A stretch of DNA of 64,000 bases from Poindextera sp965277425 (GCA_965277425.1 CBDICR010000005.1:620001-684000), one strand, 5' to 3'. Counted from the first letter of the stretch, positions 17,489 to 27,611 are shown. Translations and numbers: made by a program. The notes: generated from the sequence alone by a model not told the origin.

Positions 17489-18343
17489 ATGCGTATCGTC
17501 CTGCTCACCCCCGCGCCGGACGAGCCGCGCTTCGCCGCCATCGTCACCCGCTGGTTCGAGCGCATGGCCGCGGCGCTTCGCCTTGCGGACATCGAGGCGG
17601 CGGCGCGCACCTGGGTCGCGCCCGGCGCGCTTTCCGGCTTCGACGGCGTCTCGCCGCTGCTGGCCTGGAGCTATTTCCAGGCGCCTGGCGACTGGGCGCT
17701 GTTGCTAGATCGGCTGGAGAGGCATGGGCTGCCGATCGCCAATCCGGTCGAGACCCTGCGCTGGAACACGCGCAAGACCTATCTCGCCGAACTGGAGGCG
17801 GCCGGCGCGCCGGTGATCCCGACCCAGTTCGTCGAGCGCCTGACCCCAGACGCCATCGCCGAGGCGCACGGCCGTTTCGGCCGCGAACTGGTCGCCAAGC
17901 CGCAGCTTTCCGCCGGCGCGCACCAGACGGTGCGGCTGAGCCTCGGCGGCGAGGCGGCCGGCGCGCCGTCCGGCCCGGCCATGCTGCAGCCCTTCCTGCC
18001 GGCGGTGGCCGAGGAGGGCGAGTTTTCGCTATTCTATTTCGACCGCCGCTTCAGCCACGCGGTCGCCAAGCGCGCGACGGGCGGCGATTTCCGGGTGCAG
18101 TTCCAATATGGCGGCCAGTCGGCGGCGATCGCCGCCCCCGCCGCCGCCCGCGATGCGGCCGAGCGCGTGCTGGCGGCGACAAGGATGAGGCTGGTCTATG
18201 CGCGGATCGACCTGCTGCGCGGCCCGGACGACGATTTCTATCTGGTCGAGCTGGAGGCCATCGAACCCGACCTTTTTCTGGAATACGCCCCGGATGGCGG
18301 TGCGGCCTTCGCGCAGTCGATGCGGCGGGCGCTAGAGAAATAG
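17489..18343 (+). CDS. ATP-grasp family protein
   Basis: This 284-residue protein has an ATP-grasp layout. A variable N-terminus precedes the nucleotide-binding region with NTRKTYLAELEAAGAPVIPT (about residues 92-111). Then come the lysine strand ELVAKPQLSAGAHQTVRL, a glycine-rich turn, GEFSLFYFDRRFSHAVAKR, and the metal-site ending VYARIDLLRGPDDDFYLVELEAIEPDLFLEY. These resemble RimK/glutathione-synthetase-like ligases; the substrate is unknown. It is divergent from the PfkB kinase and overlaps the 3' end of nth by 12 bases. Confidence 0.78.
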   Translation: MRIVLLTPAPDEPRFAAIVTRWFERMAAALRLADIEAAARTWVAPGALSGFDGVSPLLAWSYFQAPGDWALLLDRLERHGLPIANPVETLRWNTRKTYLAELEAAGAPVIPTQFVERLTPDAIAEAHGRFGRELVAKPQLSAGAHQTVRLSLGGEAAGAPSGPAMLQPFLPAVAEEGEFSLFYFDRRFSHAVAKRATGGDFRVQFQYGGQSAAIAAPAAARDAAERVLAATRMRLVYARIDLLRGPDDDFYLVELEAIEPDLFLEYAPDGGAAFAQSMRRALEK

Positions 18344-19012
18344 GTCCCGCGACGGGCAGAGGTCGGCCACTGGGCAGGCCTCGCATTTGGGCTTGCGCGC
18401 CATGCAGATGTAGCGGCCGTGCAGGATCAGCCAGTGGTGGGCGCGGGTCAGATAGGGCGCGGGCGTGATCGCCATCAGGTCCTGCTCCACCTGGTCCGGC
18501 GTCTTGCCCTTGCTCAGCTTCAGCCGGTGGGCGACGCGGAAGACGTGGGTGTCGACGGCGATGGCCGGCTCGATGTCGAGTTCGTTCAAGACCACGCTGG
18601 CGGTCTTGCGGCCCACGCCAGGCAAGGCCTGCAGCGCCTCGCGGTCGAGCGGGATCGCGCCGCCATGCTGCTCGACCAGGATCTGCGCGAGGCGCACGAC
18701 GTTCTTCGCCTTGGTGCGATAAAGGCCGATCGAGGCGATGAAGGGGATCAGGCCGTTCTCGCCGAGCTTGAGGATCGCCTGCGGCGTATCGGCGACGGCG
18801 TAGAGTTTTTCCGTCGCCTTGTTGACCGACTTGTCGGTCGCCTGGGCGGAGAGAACCACCGCGACCAGCAGGGTGAAGGGCGTCTTGAAGCGAAGCTCGG
18901 TCCGCGGATTCGGCGCCGCGGCGGCGAAACGTTCGAAAAGGGCCTGGATGCGCGCCTTTTCGGCCGGGGACAGCCGCCGGCGGGCGGGCTTGGGTTTCGA
19001 AGGCTTGGCCAT
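18332..19012 (-). CDS. nth: Endonuclease III
   Basis: Nth is a base-excision-repair DNA glycosylase/AP lyase for oxidised pyrimidines. The 226-residue protein has the helix-hairpin-helix LPGVGRKTASVVLNE with the catalytic lysine, the catalytic aspartate in AVDTHVFRV, and the [4Fe-4S] ligands C-x6-C-x2-C-x5-C near the end (CMARKPKCEACPVADLC). I chose ATG 19012; an in-frame ATG at 19024 is also possible. It is divergent from mutS, so two DNA-repair genes share the region 19013-19099. Confidence 0.95.
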   Translation of the reverse strand: MAKPSKPKPARRRLSPAEKARIQALFERFAAAAPNPRTELRFKTPFTLLVAVVLSAQATDKSVNKATEKLYAVADTPQAILKLGENGLIPFIASIGLYRTKAKNVVRLAQILVEQHGGAIPLDREALQALPGVGRKTASVVLNELDIEPAIAVDTHVFRVAHRLKLSKGKTPDQVEQDLMAITPAPYLTRAHHWLILHGRYICMARKPKCEACPVADLCPSRDLFL

Positions 19013-19099
19013 GGATGACAGCATCGCCTGTGTCGAGTCCGCCGCCAAGCGCGTCTGCGGGCTTCAAAGCTTGGGCGAGCCGCTATAGCGTCGCGCGCG

Positions 19100-21775
19100 A
19101 TGAACGCGCCCGCCAATCCCCTCGCCGCCGATGCGAGCCCCGTCATGGCGCAGTTCTTCGAGGCCAAGGCGCGCCAGCCCGATGCGCTGGTCTTCTTCCG
19201 CATGGGCGACTTCTACGAACTCTTCTTCGACGACGCCGAAAAGGCCGCCGTGGCGCTCGGCATCGCGCTGACGGCGCGCGGGACCCATCAGGGGGCGCCC
19301 ATCCCGATGGCCGGGGTGCCGATGCACGCGGCCGAGGCCTACCTGGCCAAGCTGATCCGCGCCGGCTTCAAGGTCGCCGTCTGCGAGCAGATGGAAGATC
19401 CGTCCGAGGCGCGAAAGCGCGGTGGCAAGTCCATCGTCCGCCGCGACGTGGTGCGGGTGGTGACGCCGGGCACCCTGACCGAGGACGGCCTGCTCGACGC
19501 GCGCGGGGCCAATCGGCTGGCGGCGGTCGCGGTGCGCGCCGGCCAAGCGGCCGTGGCCAGCGTCGAGCTGTCCACCGGCGAGGTCGAGGTGATCTCGACC
19601 AGCCGCGACGGGCTGGCCGCAGTGCTGGCCGCGCTGGCGCCGTCCGAAATCCTCGTCCCCGACCGGTTGTTCGCCGACGCGGACCTGGCCGTGGCGCTGA
19701 AATCGCAGAGCGGCCTGGTGCAGCCGGTGGCCCAGGCCCTGGCTGAGCCGGCGGCGGCCGAAGCGCGGGTCAAGCGGCTCTATGGCGTCGACACCCTCGA
19801 CGGCTTCGGGGCTTTGACCGGCGCCGAGGTTTCGGCGCTCGGCCTGATCGCGGCGCATCTGGAGGTGACCCAGGCCGGCCGGCCGCCGGCGCTGCGCGCA
19901 CCGCGCCGGGCGGGCGACGCCGACGCTATGGCCATCGACCCGGCCACCCGCGCCAGCCTGGAGATCGAGCGCAGCCAATCGGGCGGCCGGGACGGCTCGC
20001 TGCTGGCCGCCATCGACCGCACGGTCAGCGCCGGCGGGGCGCGGTTGCTGGCCGCGCGGCTGGGCCGGCCGCTGCTGGACCCCGACGCCATCGCCGCGCG
20101 TCTGGACGCGGTGGACTGGCTCTTGGCCCGCCGCGACCTGCGCCGCGACCTGCGCGCGGCCCTGAAGGGCGCCGGCGATATCGCCCGGGCGCTGGCGCGG
20201 CTGGCGCTGGGCCGCGGCGGCCCGCGCGACCTGGGCTGCCTGCGCGACGGCCTGCAAACGGCCGAAGCGCTGGCCGCGCTCGTCGGGTCGCAATCGGGGC
20301 CGATCGATGCGCCGCCAAACGAAATCGCCGAGGCCGCGCGCCTCCTGTCGCCCGAGGCGAGCCTCGCCGACTTCATCGAGACCCTGGACGCGGGCCTGGG
20401 TCCCGACCTGCCCGCCCTTGCCCGCGACGGCGGTTTTGTCGCCGCCGGCGCGCGGCCGGAGCTGGACGAGGTGCGCGGCCTGCGTGACGACAGCCGCCGG
20501 GTGGTCGCGGCGCTGGAGGCGCGGCTGCAGATGGAGACCGGGCTGGCCCTGCGCGTCCGCCACAACGCCGTGCTGGGCTATTTCGTCGAACTGGGCGCGG
20601 CCAAGGCCGAGGCGCTGCTGCAGCCGCCGCTGAGCGCCAGCTTCATCCACCGCCAGACCCTGGCCAATCAGGTGCGGTTCACCACCGTCGAACTGGCCGA
20701 ACTCGACGCCAGGATCGCCCAGGCCGCCGAGCGGGCCCTGGCCATCGAGGTCGAGACCTTCGAGACTTGGCGGGAGATGGCGCGGAGCCTCTCCGCGCCG
20801 ATCCAGGCCGCCGCCGAGGCTCTGGCGCGGCTCGACGTGACTGCCGCTCTGGCGGAATGGGCTGAGGAGGCCGGCGCCGTGCGCCCGCAGGTCGACCGCT
20901 CGCTGGACTTCATCGCCGAGGCGGCGCGCCACCCGGTGGTCGAGGCCGCCGTGCGCCGCGAGGGCCAGGCCTTCACGCCCAATGACTGCGCGCTGGACGG
21001 CGCCGGCGCGAAGGCGGCCCGGCTCATCCTGGTCACCGGGCCGAACATGGCCGGCAAGTCGACCTTCCTGCGCCAGAACGCGCTGCTGGCCGTGCTCGCC
21101 CAGGCCGGGTCGTTCGTGCCGGCCAAGCAGCTGAAGCTGGGGGTGGTCGATCGGCTGTTCAGCCGCGTCGGCGCCGCCGACGACCTTTCTCGTGGTCGCT
21201 CGACCTTCATGGCCGAGATGGTGGAGACGGCGGCCATCCTGACCCAGGCGACGCCGCGCTCGCTGGTGATCCTGGACGAGATCGGGCGCGGCACCGCGAC
21301 CTATGACGGCCTCGCCATCGCCTGGGCCTGCGCCGAGGCGCTGCATGACGCCAACCAGAGCCGCGCCCTGTTCGCCACCCACTATCACGAGCTCGCCCAG
21401 CTGGAGGGTCGGATGGCCCATGTCGCCAACCTCTCCATGCGGGCCAAGGAGTGGAACGGCGACCTGGTCTTTCTGCATGAGGCGAGGCCCGGCCCCGCCG
21501 ACCGCTCCTATGGCGTCCAGGTGGCCAAGCTGGCCGGCGTGCCGCCGACGGTGGTCGCCCGCGCCCGCCAGGTGCTCGACCGGCTGGAGCGCGAGACCGC
21601 TTCGCCGGCCAGGCTGGACGACCTGCCGCTGTTCGCCGCGGCGGCCGAGCCGGCGCACGCCTTCGTCGCCGAGCCCAGCGCCGCCGAGCGCGCTCTGGCC
21701 GCGCTCGATCTCGACGGCATGAGCCCGCGCGAGGCGATGGAGGCGCTCTATCGGCTGAAAAGCTTGGTGGAATGA
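19100..21775 (+). CDS. mutS: DNA mismatch repair protein MutS
   Basis: This 891-residue mismatch recognition ATPase carries the Phe-x-Glu wedge in MGDFYELFFDDA (F38, E40). It also has the connector and lever regions, the Walker A loop TGPNMAGKST (about residues 646-655), SRGRSTFMAEMVE, the Walker B stretch LVILDEIGRGTATYDGLAIAWA, and ALFATHYHELAQLE. The C-terminal dimerisation tail SPREAMEALYRLK is present. It matches the usual MutS1 length. There is no mutL in the window. Confidence 0.98.
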   Translation: MNAPANPLAADASPVMAQFFEAKARQPDALVFFRMGDFYELFFDDAEKAAVALGIALTARGTHQGAPIPMAGVPMHAAEAYLAKLIRAGFKVAVCEQMEDPSEARKRGGKSIVRRDVVRVVTPGTLTEDGLLDARGANRLAAVAVRAGQAAVASVELSTGEVEVISTSRDGLAAVLAALAPSEILVPDRLFADADLAVALKSQSGLVQPVAQALAEPAAAEARVKRLYGVDTLDGFGALTGAEVSALGLIAAHLEVTQAGRPPALRAPRRAGDADAMAIDPATRASLEIERSQSGGRDGSLLAAIDRTVSAGGARLLAARLGRPLLDPDAIAARLDAVDWLLARRDLRRDLRAALKGAGDIARALARLALGRGGPRDLGCLRDGLQTAEALAALVGSQSGPIDAPPNEIAEAARLLSPEASLADFIETLDAGLGPDLPALARDGGFVAAGARPELDEVRGLRDDSRRVVAALEARLQMETGLALRVRHNAVLGYFVELGAAKAEALLQPPLSASFIHRQTLANQVRFTTVELAELDARIAQAAERALAIEVETFETWREMARSLSAPIQAAAEALARLDVTAALAEWAEEAGAVRPQVDRSLDFIAEAARHPVVEAAVRREGQAFTPNDCALDGAGAKAARLILVTGPNMAGKSTFLRQNALLAVLAQAGSFVPAKQLKLGVVDRLFSRVGAADDLSRGRSTFMAEMVETAAILTQATPRSLVILDEIGRGTATYDGLAIAWACAEALHDANQSRALFATHYHELAQLEGRMAHVANLSMRAKEWNGDLVFLHEARPGPADRSYGVQVAKLAGVPPTVVARARQVLDRLERETASPARLDDLPLFAAAAEPAHAFVAEPSAAERALAALDLDGMSPREAMEALYRLKSLVE

Positions 21776-21837
21776 GCGCGTTCGAACGGTTCTCATGACT
21801 GTACGAGCCGCAGGTCGGTTCAAGCCTTTGTGAGACG

Positions 21838-21867
21838 TTCGGACATTGCGTCCATCCTTGCTATATA
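21838..21867 (+). promoter_or_regulatory. Candidate glnD promoter close to the start codon
   Basis: GCTATATA at 21860-21867 fits the Caulobacter-type -10 pattern GCTANAWC at seven of eight positions. A weak -35 (TTCGGAC, 21838-21844) lies 15 bases upstream. Initiation seven bases after the -10 would leave only about four untranslated bases before the glnD ATG at 21878, and no ribosome-binding site is visible. This is prediction by eye only. Confidence 0.35.
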
Positions 21868-21877
21868 AGCCCCGCTT

Positions 21878-24718
21878 ATGCCGCCGCGCCTTCGCCCCAC
21901 CCGTATTGAATATGTCGTCGACGGCGTGCGCCTGCGCGCCCAGCTTTCCGCCGCCGCCCTTGACGCCATCGGCGACGAGGCCGAGCAGCGCCGCCGGGCG
22001 TTGGAGATCCTGAAAGCCGCGCTGTTCCGCGGTCGGATGATCGCCAAGGAGCGGCTGGAGGCCGGCGGCGGCGGCATCGAGACCGCGCGTCTGCTCTCAG
22101 GCGTCACCGACGAGGTGATTTCGGCGCTCTACGACTTCACCACCGTGCACGTCTTTCGCGCCCGCAATCCCACCGAGGGCGAGCGGCTGGCGCTGATGGC
22201 GGTCGGCGGCTATGGCCGCGGCACGCTGGCGCCCTTCTCGGACATCGATCTGTTGTTCCTGCGCCCCTACAAGCAGACCGCCCACGCCGAGAGCGTCATC
22301 GAGTTCATGCTCTATGCCCTGTGGGATCTGGGCTTCAAGGTCGGCCACGCCTCGCGCACGATCGAGGAATGCCTCAGGCTTTCCCGTGAAGACCACACCA
22401 TCCGCACCTCGATCCTCGAAGCCCGGCAACTGACTGGCGACGAGATCCTGGCCCAGACGCTGAAGCGCCGCTTCCGCGAAGAGGTGCTGAAAGGCACCGG
22501 CGCGGACTTCGTGGCCGCGAAACTGAAGGAGCGGGACGAACGCCATGCCCGCATCGGCGCCAGCCGCTACATGGTCGAGCCGAACGTCAAGGACGGCAAG
22601 GGCGGCCTGCGCGACCTCAATACCCTGTTCTGGATCGCCCAGTACCTGCATCCGCTCGACAGCCCGGACCACGCGCTCAGCCTGGAGATGTTCGATCGCC
22701 GCGAGGTGCGCGCCTTCATCCGCGCCTTCGACTTCCTCTGGGCGGTGCGCGGGCATCTGCACTTCGCTACCGGCCGGCCGGAAGAGCGGCTGAGCTTCGA
22801 CCTGCAGCCGCAGATCGCGCGGCGGATGGGTTACGAGGACCATCCACGCAAGGGCGGCGACAACACCCCGGCCGTCGAGCGGTTCATGCGGCGCTATTTC
22901 CTCATCGCGCGCGAGGTCGGGGTGCTGACGCGGGAATTCTGCGCCAAGCTGGAGGCCGACGCCGAAAAGACGGCGCCCAAGGGGCTTTCGCGCTTCCTGC
23001 CGCGGCGGCGCGCCGTCGGGCCCAAGCCGCTGGACGAGCCCGGCTTCCTGATCGAAAGCGGCCGGCTCACCGTCGAAGGCGCCGAGACCTTCGAGCGCGA
23101 TCCGGTTAATCTTTTGCGCCTGTTCGCCATCGCCGATCGGCGCGATCTCGACCTTCACCCCGACGCCTTCACCGCCGCGACGCGCTCGCTGCCGCTGATC
23201 ACATCCAAGCTCAGGCGCGATCCGGAAGCGGCCAAGGCCTTCCTCGATGTGCTGGCGCGCGGGCGAAGCACCTATCGCAGCCTGACCATGATGAACGAGA
23301 GCGGGGTTCTGGGCCGGTTCATCCCGGAATTCGGCCACATCGTCGCCCAGATGCAGTTCAACATGTATCACTCCTACACCGTCGACGAGCACACGCTGCG
23401 CGCGGTGGGGATCATCGCCGACATCGCTAATGGCGAGCTGATCAAGGACCATCCGCTGTCCGTGGCCATGTGGCCGCTGATCGAGGACAAGGAGGTCCTG
23501 TTCCTGGCCATGCTGCTGCACGACACCGGCAAGGGCGGGGTCGGCGGCCAGGAAAAGGCCGGCGCGCGCGCGGCCAGGGCGGCGTGCGAGCGATTGGGGC
23601 TGGACCGCGAGCGGATCGAGCGGGTCGCCTGGCTGGTCGAGCATCACCTGGTCATGAGCGACTATGCGCAAAAGCGCGACGTCGCCGACCCGCGCACCGT
23701 GGCCGCCTTCGCCCAGATCGTCGAGACGCCGGAGCGGATGCGGCTTTTACTGCTGCTCACCGTCGCCGACATCCGCGCGGTCGGCCCCGGCGTCTGGAAC
23801 GGCTGGAAGGGCCAGCTGATGCGCGAGCTGTTCGGCGCGACCGAAGCGGTGTTCCGCGGCGGTCGCACGGCCGACGCCGCGGCGACCTTCAGCCGGCATC
23901 TGCACGCGGTCGCCGACGAGGCCCGCACGGTCCTGATCACGGCCGAGCCGGAGGCGGAAGCCTGGGCTGGGGCCATGGAAAACGCCTATTTCACCGCCTT
24001 TTCCGCCGACGAATATATGGGTCACGCGGCTCTGGCGCGGCGAGCCGGCGCCCAGGGCGGTGCGGCGGCCTCGGCGTCGATCCGGCAGGACCGCAACGCG
24101 GCCGAGGTCATCGTCGCGGCCCATGACCGGCGCGGCCTGTTCGCCGATCTGGCAGTGGCCATCGCCGATTTCGGCGCCAATGTGGTGGCGGCGCGGGCCT
24201 TCACCTCGGCCAAGGCCGAGGTTCTCGACCTCTTCTTCGTCCAGGACGTCATGGGCCAGCCGCTCGGCTGCGACAGTCCGCGGGCGCTGGAGCGGCTGAC
24301 GGCGGCGCTCGAGGCGGCCGCCCGCGGCGAATCCGACGGCGCCAAGCCCCATCGCGCCGGGGATCTCGGGCGCGCGGCGGCCTTCACCATCACGCCCTCG
24401 GTCATCATCGACAACGACGCTTCCGACGAGGCCACCGTCATCGAGGTCTCGGGCCGCGACCGTCCGGGCCTGTTGGGCGCCATCGCCCGCACCCTGGCCG
24501 AGGCCGGCCTCTCCATCCAGTCGGCCCATATCGACAACTATGGCGAACGAGCCGTCGACGCCTTCTATTGCCACGGGCCGGACGGCGGTAAATTCATCGG
24601 CGCCCGTCCGATCAACGCCTTGAAGACGGCGCTGAATCAGGTGCTCGACGAGGAGCCGGCCGAGCCGGCCCAGGGCCGTCCGCGCCTGGAGCGGGCGCGC
24701 GCCAGCGTCGCACGCTAG
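21878..24718 (+). CDS. glnD: Bifunctional PII uridylyltransferase / uridylyl-removing enzyme
   Basis: GlnD senses glutamine and adds or removes UMP on PII proteins. The 946-residue protein has the nucleotidyltransferase signature GGYGRGTLAPFSDIDLLFL (about residues 109-127), the VEPNVKDGKGGLRDL block, and an HD phosphohydrolase centre LFLAMLLHDTGKG (His-Asp near residue 548). Two C-terminal ACT domains follow, starting near residues 741 (VIVAAHDRRGLFADLA) and 851 (VIEVSGRDRPGLLGAIA). The full domain set is present. murJ follows 40 bases later. Confidence 0.97.
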   Translation: MPPRLRPTRIEYVVDGVRLRAQLSAAALDAIGDEAEQRRRALEILKAALFRGRMIAKERLEAGGGGIETARLLSGVTDEVISALYDFTTVHVFRARNPTEGERLALMAVGGYGRGTLAPFSDIDLLFLRPYKQTAHAESVIEFMLYALWDLGFKVGHASRTIEECLRLSREDHTIRTSILEARQLTGDEILAQTLKRRFREEVLKGTGADFVAAKLKERDERHARIGASRYMVEPNVKDGKGGLRDLNTLFWIAQYLHPLDSPDHALSLEMFDRREVRAFIRAFDFLWAVRGHLHFATGRPEERLSFDLQPQIARRMGYEDHPRKGGDNTPAVERFMRRYFLIAREVGVLTREFCAKLEADAEKTAPKGLSRFLPRRRAVGPKPLDEPGFLIESGRLTVEGAETFERDPVNLLRLFAIADRRDLDLHPDAFTAATRSLPLITSKLRRDPEAAKAFLDVLARGRSTYRSLTMMNESGVLGRFIPEFGHIVAQMQFNMYHSYTVDEHTLRAVGIIADIANGELIKDHPLSVAMWPLIEDKEVLFLAMLLHDTGKGGVGGQEKAGARAARAACERLGLDRERIERVAWLVEHHLVMSDYAQKRDVADPRTVAAFAQIVETPERMRLLLLLTVADIRAVGPGVWNGWKGQLMRELFGATEAVFRGGRTADAAATFSRHLHAVADEARTVLITAEPEAEAWAGAMENAYFTAFSADEYMGHAALARRAGAQGGAAASASIRQDRNAAEVIVAAHDRRGLFADLAVAIADFGANVVAARAFTSAKAEVLDLFFVQDVMGQPLGCDSPRALERLTAALEAAARGESDGAKPHRAGDLGRAAAFTITPSVIIDNDASDEATVIEVSGRDRPGLLGAIARTLAEAGLSIQSAHIDNYGERAVDAFYCHGPDGGKFIGARPINALKTALNQVLDEEPAEPAQGRPRLERARASVAR

Positions 24719-24758
24719 TCCGCTTGACCGCCTAGGCGACCCAGCGTACCGCCGCCTC

Positions 24759-26420
24759 GTGACCATCGATCCCGCCGCCGCCGTTCCGGCCGCGCCCCCG
24801 GCGAGGAGCGCGCGCGCGAGCATGATCCGCTCGTCGATGATCTTTTCCGCCTTCACCCTGATCAGCAAGGTGATGGGGTTCGCCCGCGACCTGGCGGTCA
24901 GCTACTATATGGGCGCGAGCGCGACCTTCGCCGCCGACGCCTTCAACACCGCCTTCGCCTTCCCGAACCTGTTTCGCCGCGTCTTCGCCGAGGGGGCCTT
25001 CGCCTCGGCCTTCGTGCCGACCTACGCCAAGTCGCTCGAGCATGAGGGCGAGGATGTCGCCGACACCCTGGCCGCCGACGCCATGGCCACCCTGGCGGCG
25101 GCGACACTGGCCATTACGGTGGCGGCGGAACTCGCCATGCCCTGGGTGATCATGGGCTTCGCGCCGGGATTCGCGGCCAATCCAGCCAAGTTCCACCTCA
25201 CGGTCATCCTGACCATGATCACCATGCCCTACCTGCCCTGCATGGCGATCTACGCCCACCTGTCCGGCGTCCTGCAGGCGCGCAACCGCTTCGTCCTGTC
25301 GGCGGTGGCGCCGGTGCTGCTGAATGTATGGACCCTGGTGACGGTGATCCCGGCCCATTCGCCGCAGCCAGCCGCCATCGCAGCGTCCTGGGGCGTGCTC
25401 GCCGCCGGCCTCTCCCAGGCCGGCCTGCTCTGGTGGGGCGTGCGGAAATCGGGCGCGAACGTCGACTGGCGCTGGCCAAGGCTGACGCCGCAGATCCGCC
25501 AGCTGATCGGCCTGGCCGTCCCCGGCGCCATCGCCGCCAGCGCCAGCCAGATCAATGTCTTCGTGTCGCAAATCCTGGTCTCGCCGATCAACGGCGCGCG
25601 CTCGTGGCTGGCCGTCTGCGATCGGCTCTATCAGCTGCCGCAGAGCCTGGTCGGCGTGGCCATCGGCGTGGCGCTGCTGCCGCGGCTCTCCCGCGCCGTT
25701 CACGGCGGCGACCAGGACAGCTCCCGAAACGCCATGGACGAGGCGATCACCTTCTCGATGGCGCTGACCCTGCCGGCGGCGGCGGCGCTGGTCACCATCC
25801 CCTTCTTCATGATCGACGCCCTCTATACGCGCGGCGCCTTCAAGAGCCTCGATGCGCACGAAACCGCGCTCGCCCTGCAGCAATATGGCTGGGGGGTGCC
25901 CGCCTTCGTGCTGGCCCAGATCACCAACCGAGCCTTCTTCGCCCGCCAGGATACGGCGACGCCGATGCGCTACGCCCTGGTCTCCGTGGCCGTGAATGTG
26001 GCGGCGGGCATCGCGCTTTTCCGCCTGGTTGGCGTGCCGGGGATCGCCGCGGCCACCAGCCTGGCCGCGTGGCTGAATGTGGTCATGATGAGCTTCACGC
26101 TGGCCCGGCGCGGCCACTACGCCCTCGGCGCGCGCGCGCGCTCCAAGCTGCTGCGCATCCTGGCCGCGAGCATCGGCCTTGGCCTGCTGCTCGCGGCGGC
26201 CGGCCATTATCGGCCGCAGCTGCAGGGGCTGCTCGGCCATGTCCACCTGGGCCCCATCCACGCCAAGGAGATCGTGATCCTGTTGGTGCTGATGTTCGCC
26301 GGCGCGGCCTATCCGCTCCTGCTGTTCGCCTCGGGGGGCGTCACCCTGGCCGAGCTTCGCGCCGCGCTCAGGCGTCCGGCCCGGATCGAGGCCGCCGACG
26401 TCCCCACGCCCTTGCCCTGA
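24759..26420 (+). CDS. murJ: Lipid II flippase MurJ
   Basis: This polytopic inner-membrane protein of 553 residues belongs to the MATE-like MOP superfamily and carries peptidoglycan precursor lipid II across the membrane. Typical blocks are SMIFSAFTLISKVMGFARD, FAFPNLFRRVFAEGAFASAFVP, the NTAFAFPN and YLPCMAIYAHLSGVLQA loops, and ALLPRLSRAVHGGD. The start is GTG 24759; ATG 24822 is the alternative if the Ala/Pro-rich leader is not translated. It follows glnD and precedes trpS by ~140 bases. Confidence 0.95.
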   Translation: MTIDPAAAVPAAPPARSARASMIRSSMIFSAFTLISKVMGFARDLAVSYYMGASATFAADAFNTAFAFPNLFRRVFAEGAFASAFVPTYAKSLEHEGEDVADTLAADAMATLAAATLAITVAAELAMPWVIMGFAPGFAANPAKFHLTVILTMITMPYLPCMAIYAHLSGVLQARNRFVLSAVAPVLLNVWTLVTVIPAHSPQPAAIAASWGVLAAGLSQAGLLWWGVRKSGANVDWRWPRLTPQIRQLIGLAVPGAIAASASQINVFVSQILVSPINGARSWLAVCDRLYQLPQSLVGVAIGVALLPRLSRAVHGGDQDSSRNAMDEAITFSMALTLPAAAALVTIPFFMIDALYTRGAFKSLDAHETALALQQYGWGVPAFVLAQITNRAFFARQDTATPMRYALVSVAVNVAAGIALFRLVGVPGIAAATSLAAWLNVVMMSFTLARRGHYALGARARSKLLRILAASIGLGLLLAAAGHYRPQLQGLLGHVHLGPIHAKEIVILLVLMFAGAAYPLLLFASGGVTLAELRAALRRPARIEAADVPTPLP

Positions 26421-26559
26421 GCGGTGCATTGGGGCTATTGGCCGGCCATGCGATCGACGACGGCGCAAATCCAGCGATGGCGAGGCGAGCCGGCCTAGAG
26501 CCTGCTCGACGCGTGCGATCACGCGCCCCCCAAAATCGCCTCAAACCGCAAGCTGTCCC

Positions 26560-27603
26560 ATGACCGACACCCCGCCCCCCGCCTATTCAGGTCCCGACCG
26601 CGTCTTGTCCGGCGTGCAGCCCTCCGGCGCGCTGCATCTCGGCAACTATCTGGGCGCGCTGAAGAAGTTCGTCGATCTTCAGCACAGGATGGAGTGCCTG
26701 TTCTGCGTCGTCGATCTGCACGCCATCACCGCCTGGCAGGCGCCCGACCAGCTCACCGCCCAGACCCGCGAAATCGCCGCCGCCTATCTGGCCGCCGGGG
26801 TCGATCCGGCGAAGGCGGTCATCTTTCCGCAGTCGGCGGTCGGCGCCCACGCCGAACTCGCCTGGATCTTTCAGTGCGTCGCCCGCATCGGCTGGCTCGA
26901 CCGCATGACCCAGTTCAAGGAGAAGACCGGCAAGCACAAGGAGGGGGCGAGCGTCGGGCTCTACACCTATCCGGTGCTGCAGGCGGCCGACATCCTCGTC
27001 TACAAGGCCACGCATGTGCCGGTGGGCGAGGACCAGAAGCAGCACCTCGAGCTCACGCGCGACATCGCCCAGAAGTTCAATCACGACTTTGATGCGCCGG
27101 GGTATTTTCCGCTTCCGGAGCCGCTGATCGAGGGGCCGGGCGCGCGGGTGATGTCGCTGCGCGACGGCCGGGTGAAGATGTCGAAGTCCGACCCCTCGGA
27201 CCTGTCGCGGATCAATCTGACCGACGACGCCGACGCGATCGCGACCAAGATCCGGAAGGCGCGCACGGACCCCGCACCGCTGCCGGAGACGCTTGAGGAG
27301 CTCAAGGACCGACCGGAGGCCGAGAATCTGGTCGGCCTGTTTGCCGCCCTGTCCGGGCGGACGGCGGCCGAGGTGCTGGGCGAATACGCCGGCCAGGGCT
27401 TCGGCCAGTCTTTCAAGCCGGCGCTGACGGCGGTGTTGACCGAGACGCTCGCGCCCATGGCCGCCGAAATGCGCAAGTTCGCCGCCGATCCGGCGCAAAT
27501 CGACCGCATCCTGGAAGCCGGCGCCCAAAAGGCGCGCACAATCGCCGAGCCCGTGTTGGAAGAGACCAAACGCCGGGTGGGTTTCTGGCGGCCCAGGCGC
27601 TAA
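26560..27603 (+). CDS. trpS: Tryptophanyl-tRNA synthetase
   Basis: This class I aminoacyl-tRNA synthetase of 347 residues has the HIGH-type motif GALHLGNYLGAL after VLSGVQPSG. The PVGEDQKQHLELTRDIA active-site region and the KMSKSDPSD signature are also present. Length and order match bacterial TrpRS. The 139-base gap upstream (26421-26559) contains no recognised element. The copper chaperone gene begins eight bases after its stop codon. Confidence 0.97.
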   Translation: MTDTPPPAYSGPDRVLSGVQPSGALHLGNYLGALKKFVDLQHRMECLFCVVDLHAITAWQAPDQLTAQTREIAAAYLAAGVDPAKAVIFPQSAVGAHAELAWIFQCVARIGWLDRMTQFKEKTGKHKEGASVGLYTYPVLQAADILVYKATHVPVGEDQKQHLELTRDIAQKFNHDFDAPGYFPLPEPLIEGPGARVMSLRDGRVKMSKSDPSDLSRINLTDDADAIATKIRKARTDPAPLPETLEELKDRPEAENLVGLFAALSGRTAAEVLGEYAGQGFGQSFKPALTAVLTETLAPMAAEMRKFAADPAQIDRILEAGAQKARTIAEPVLEETKRRVGFWRPRR

Positions 27604-27611
27604 AAGGCGTC

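Noticed and set aside
19064..21823. A 919-codon open frame opposite mutS
   Set aside because: Its composition is repetitive and low in structure, and the plus strand shows complete MutS motifs with a normal start.
24732..26522. A 596-codon open frame opposite murJ
   Set aside because: It is a hydrophilic Gly/Arg/Gln-rich antisense frame over a well-conserved membrane protein.
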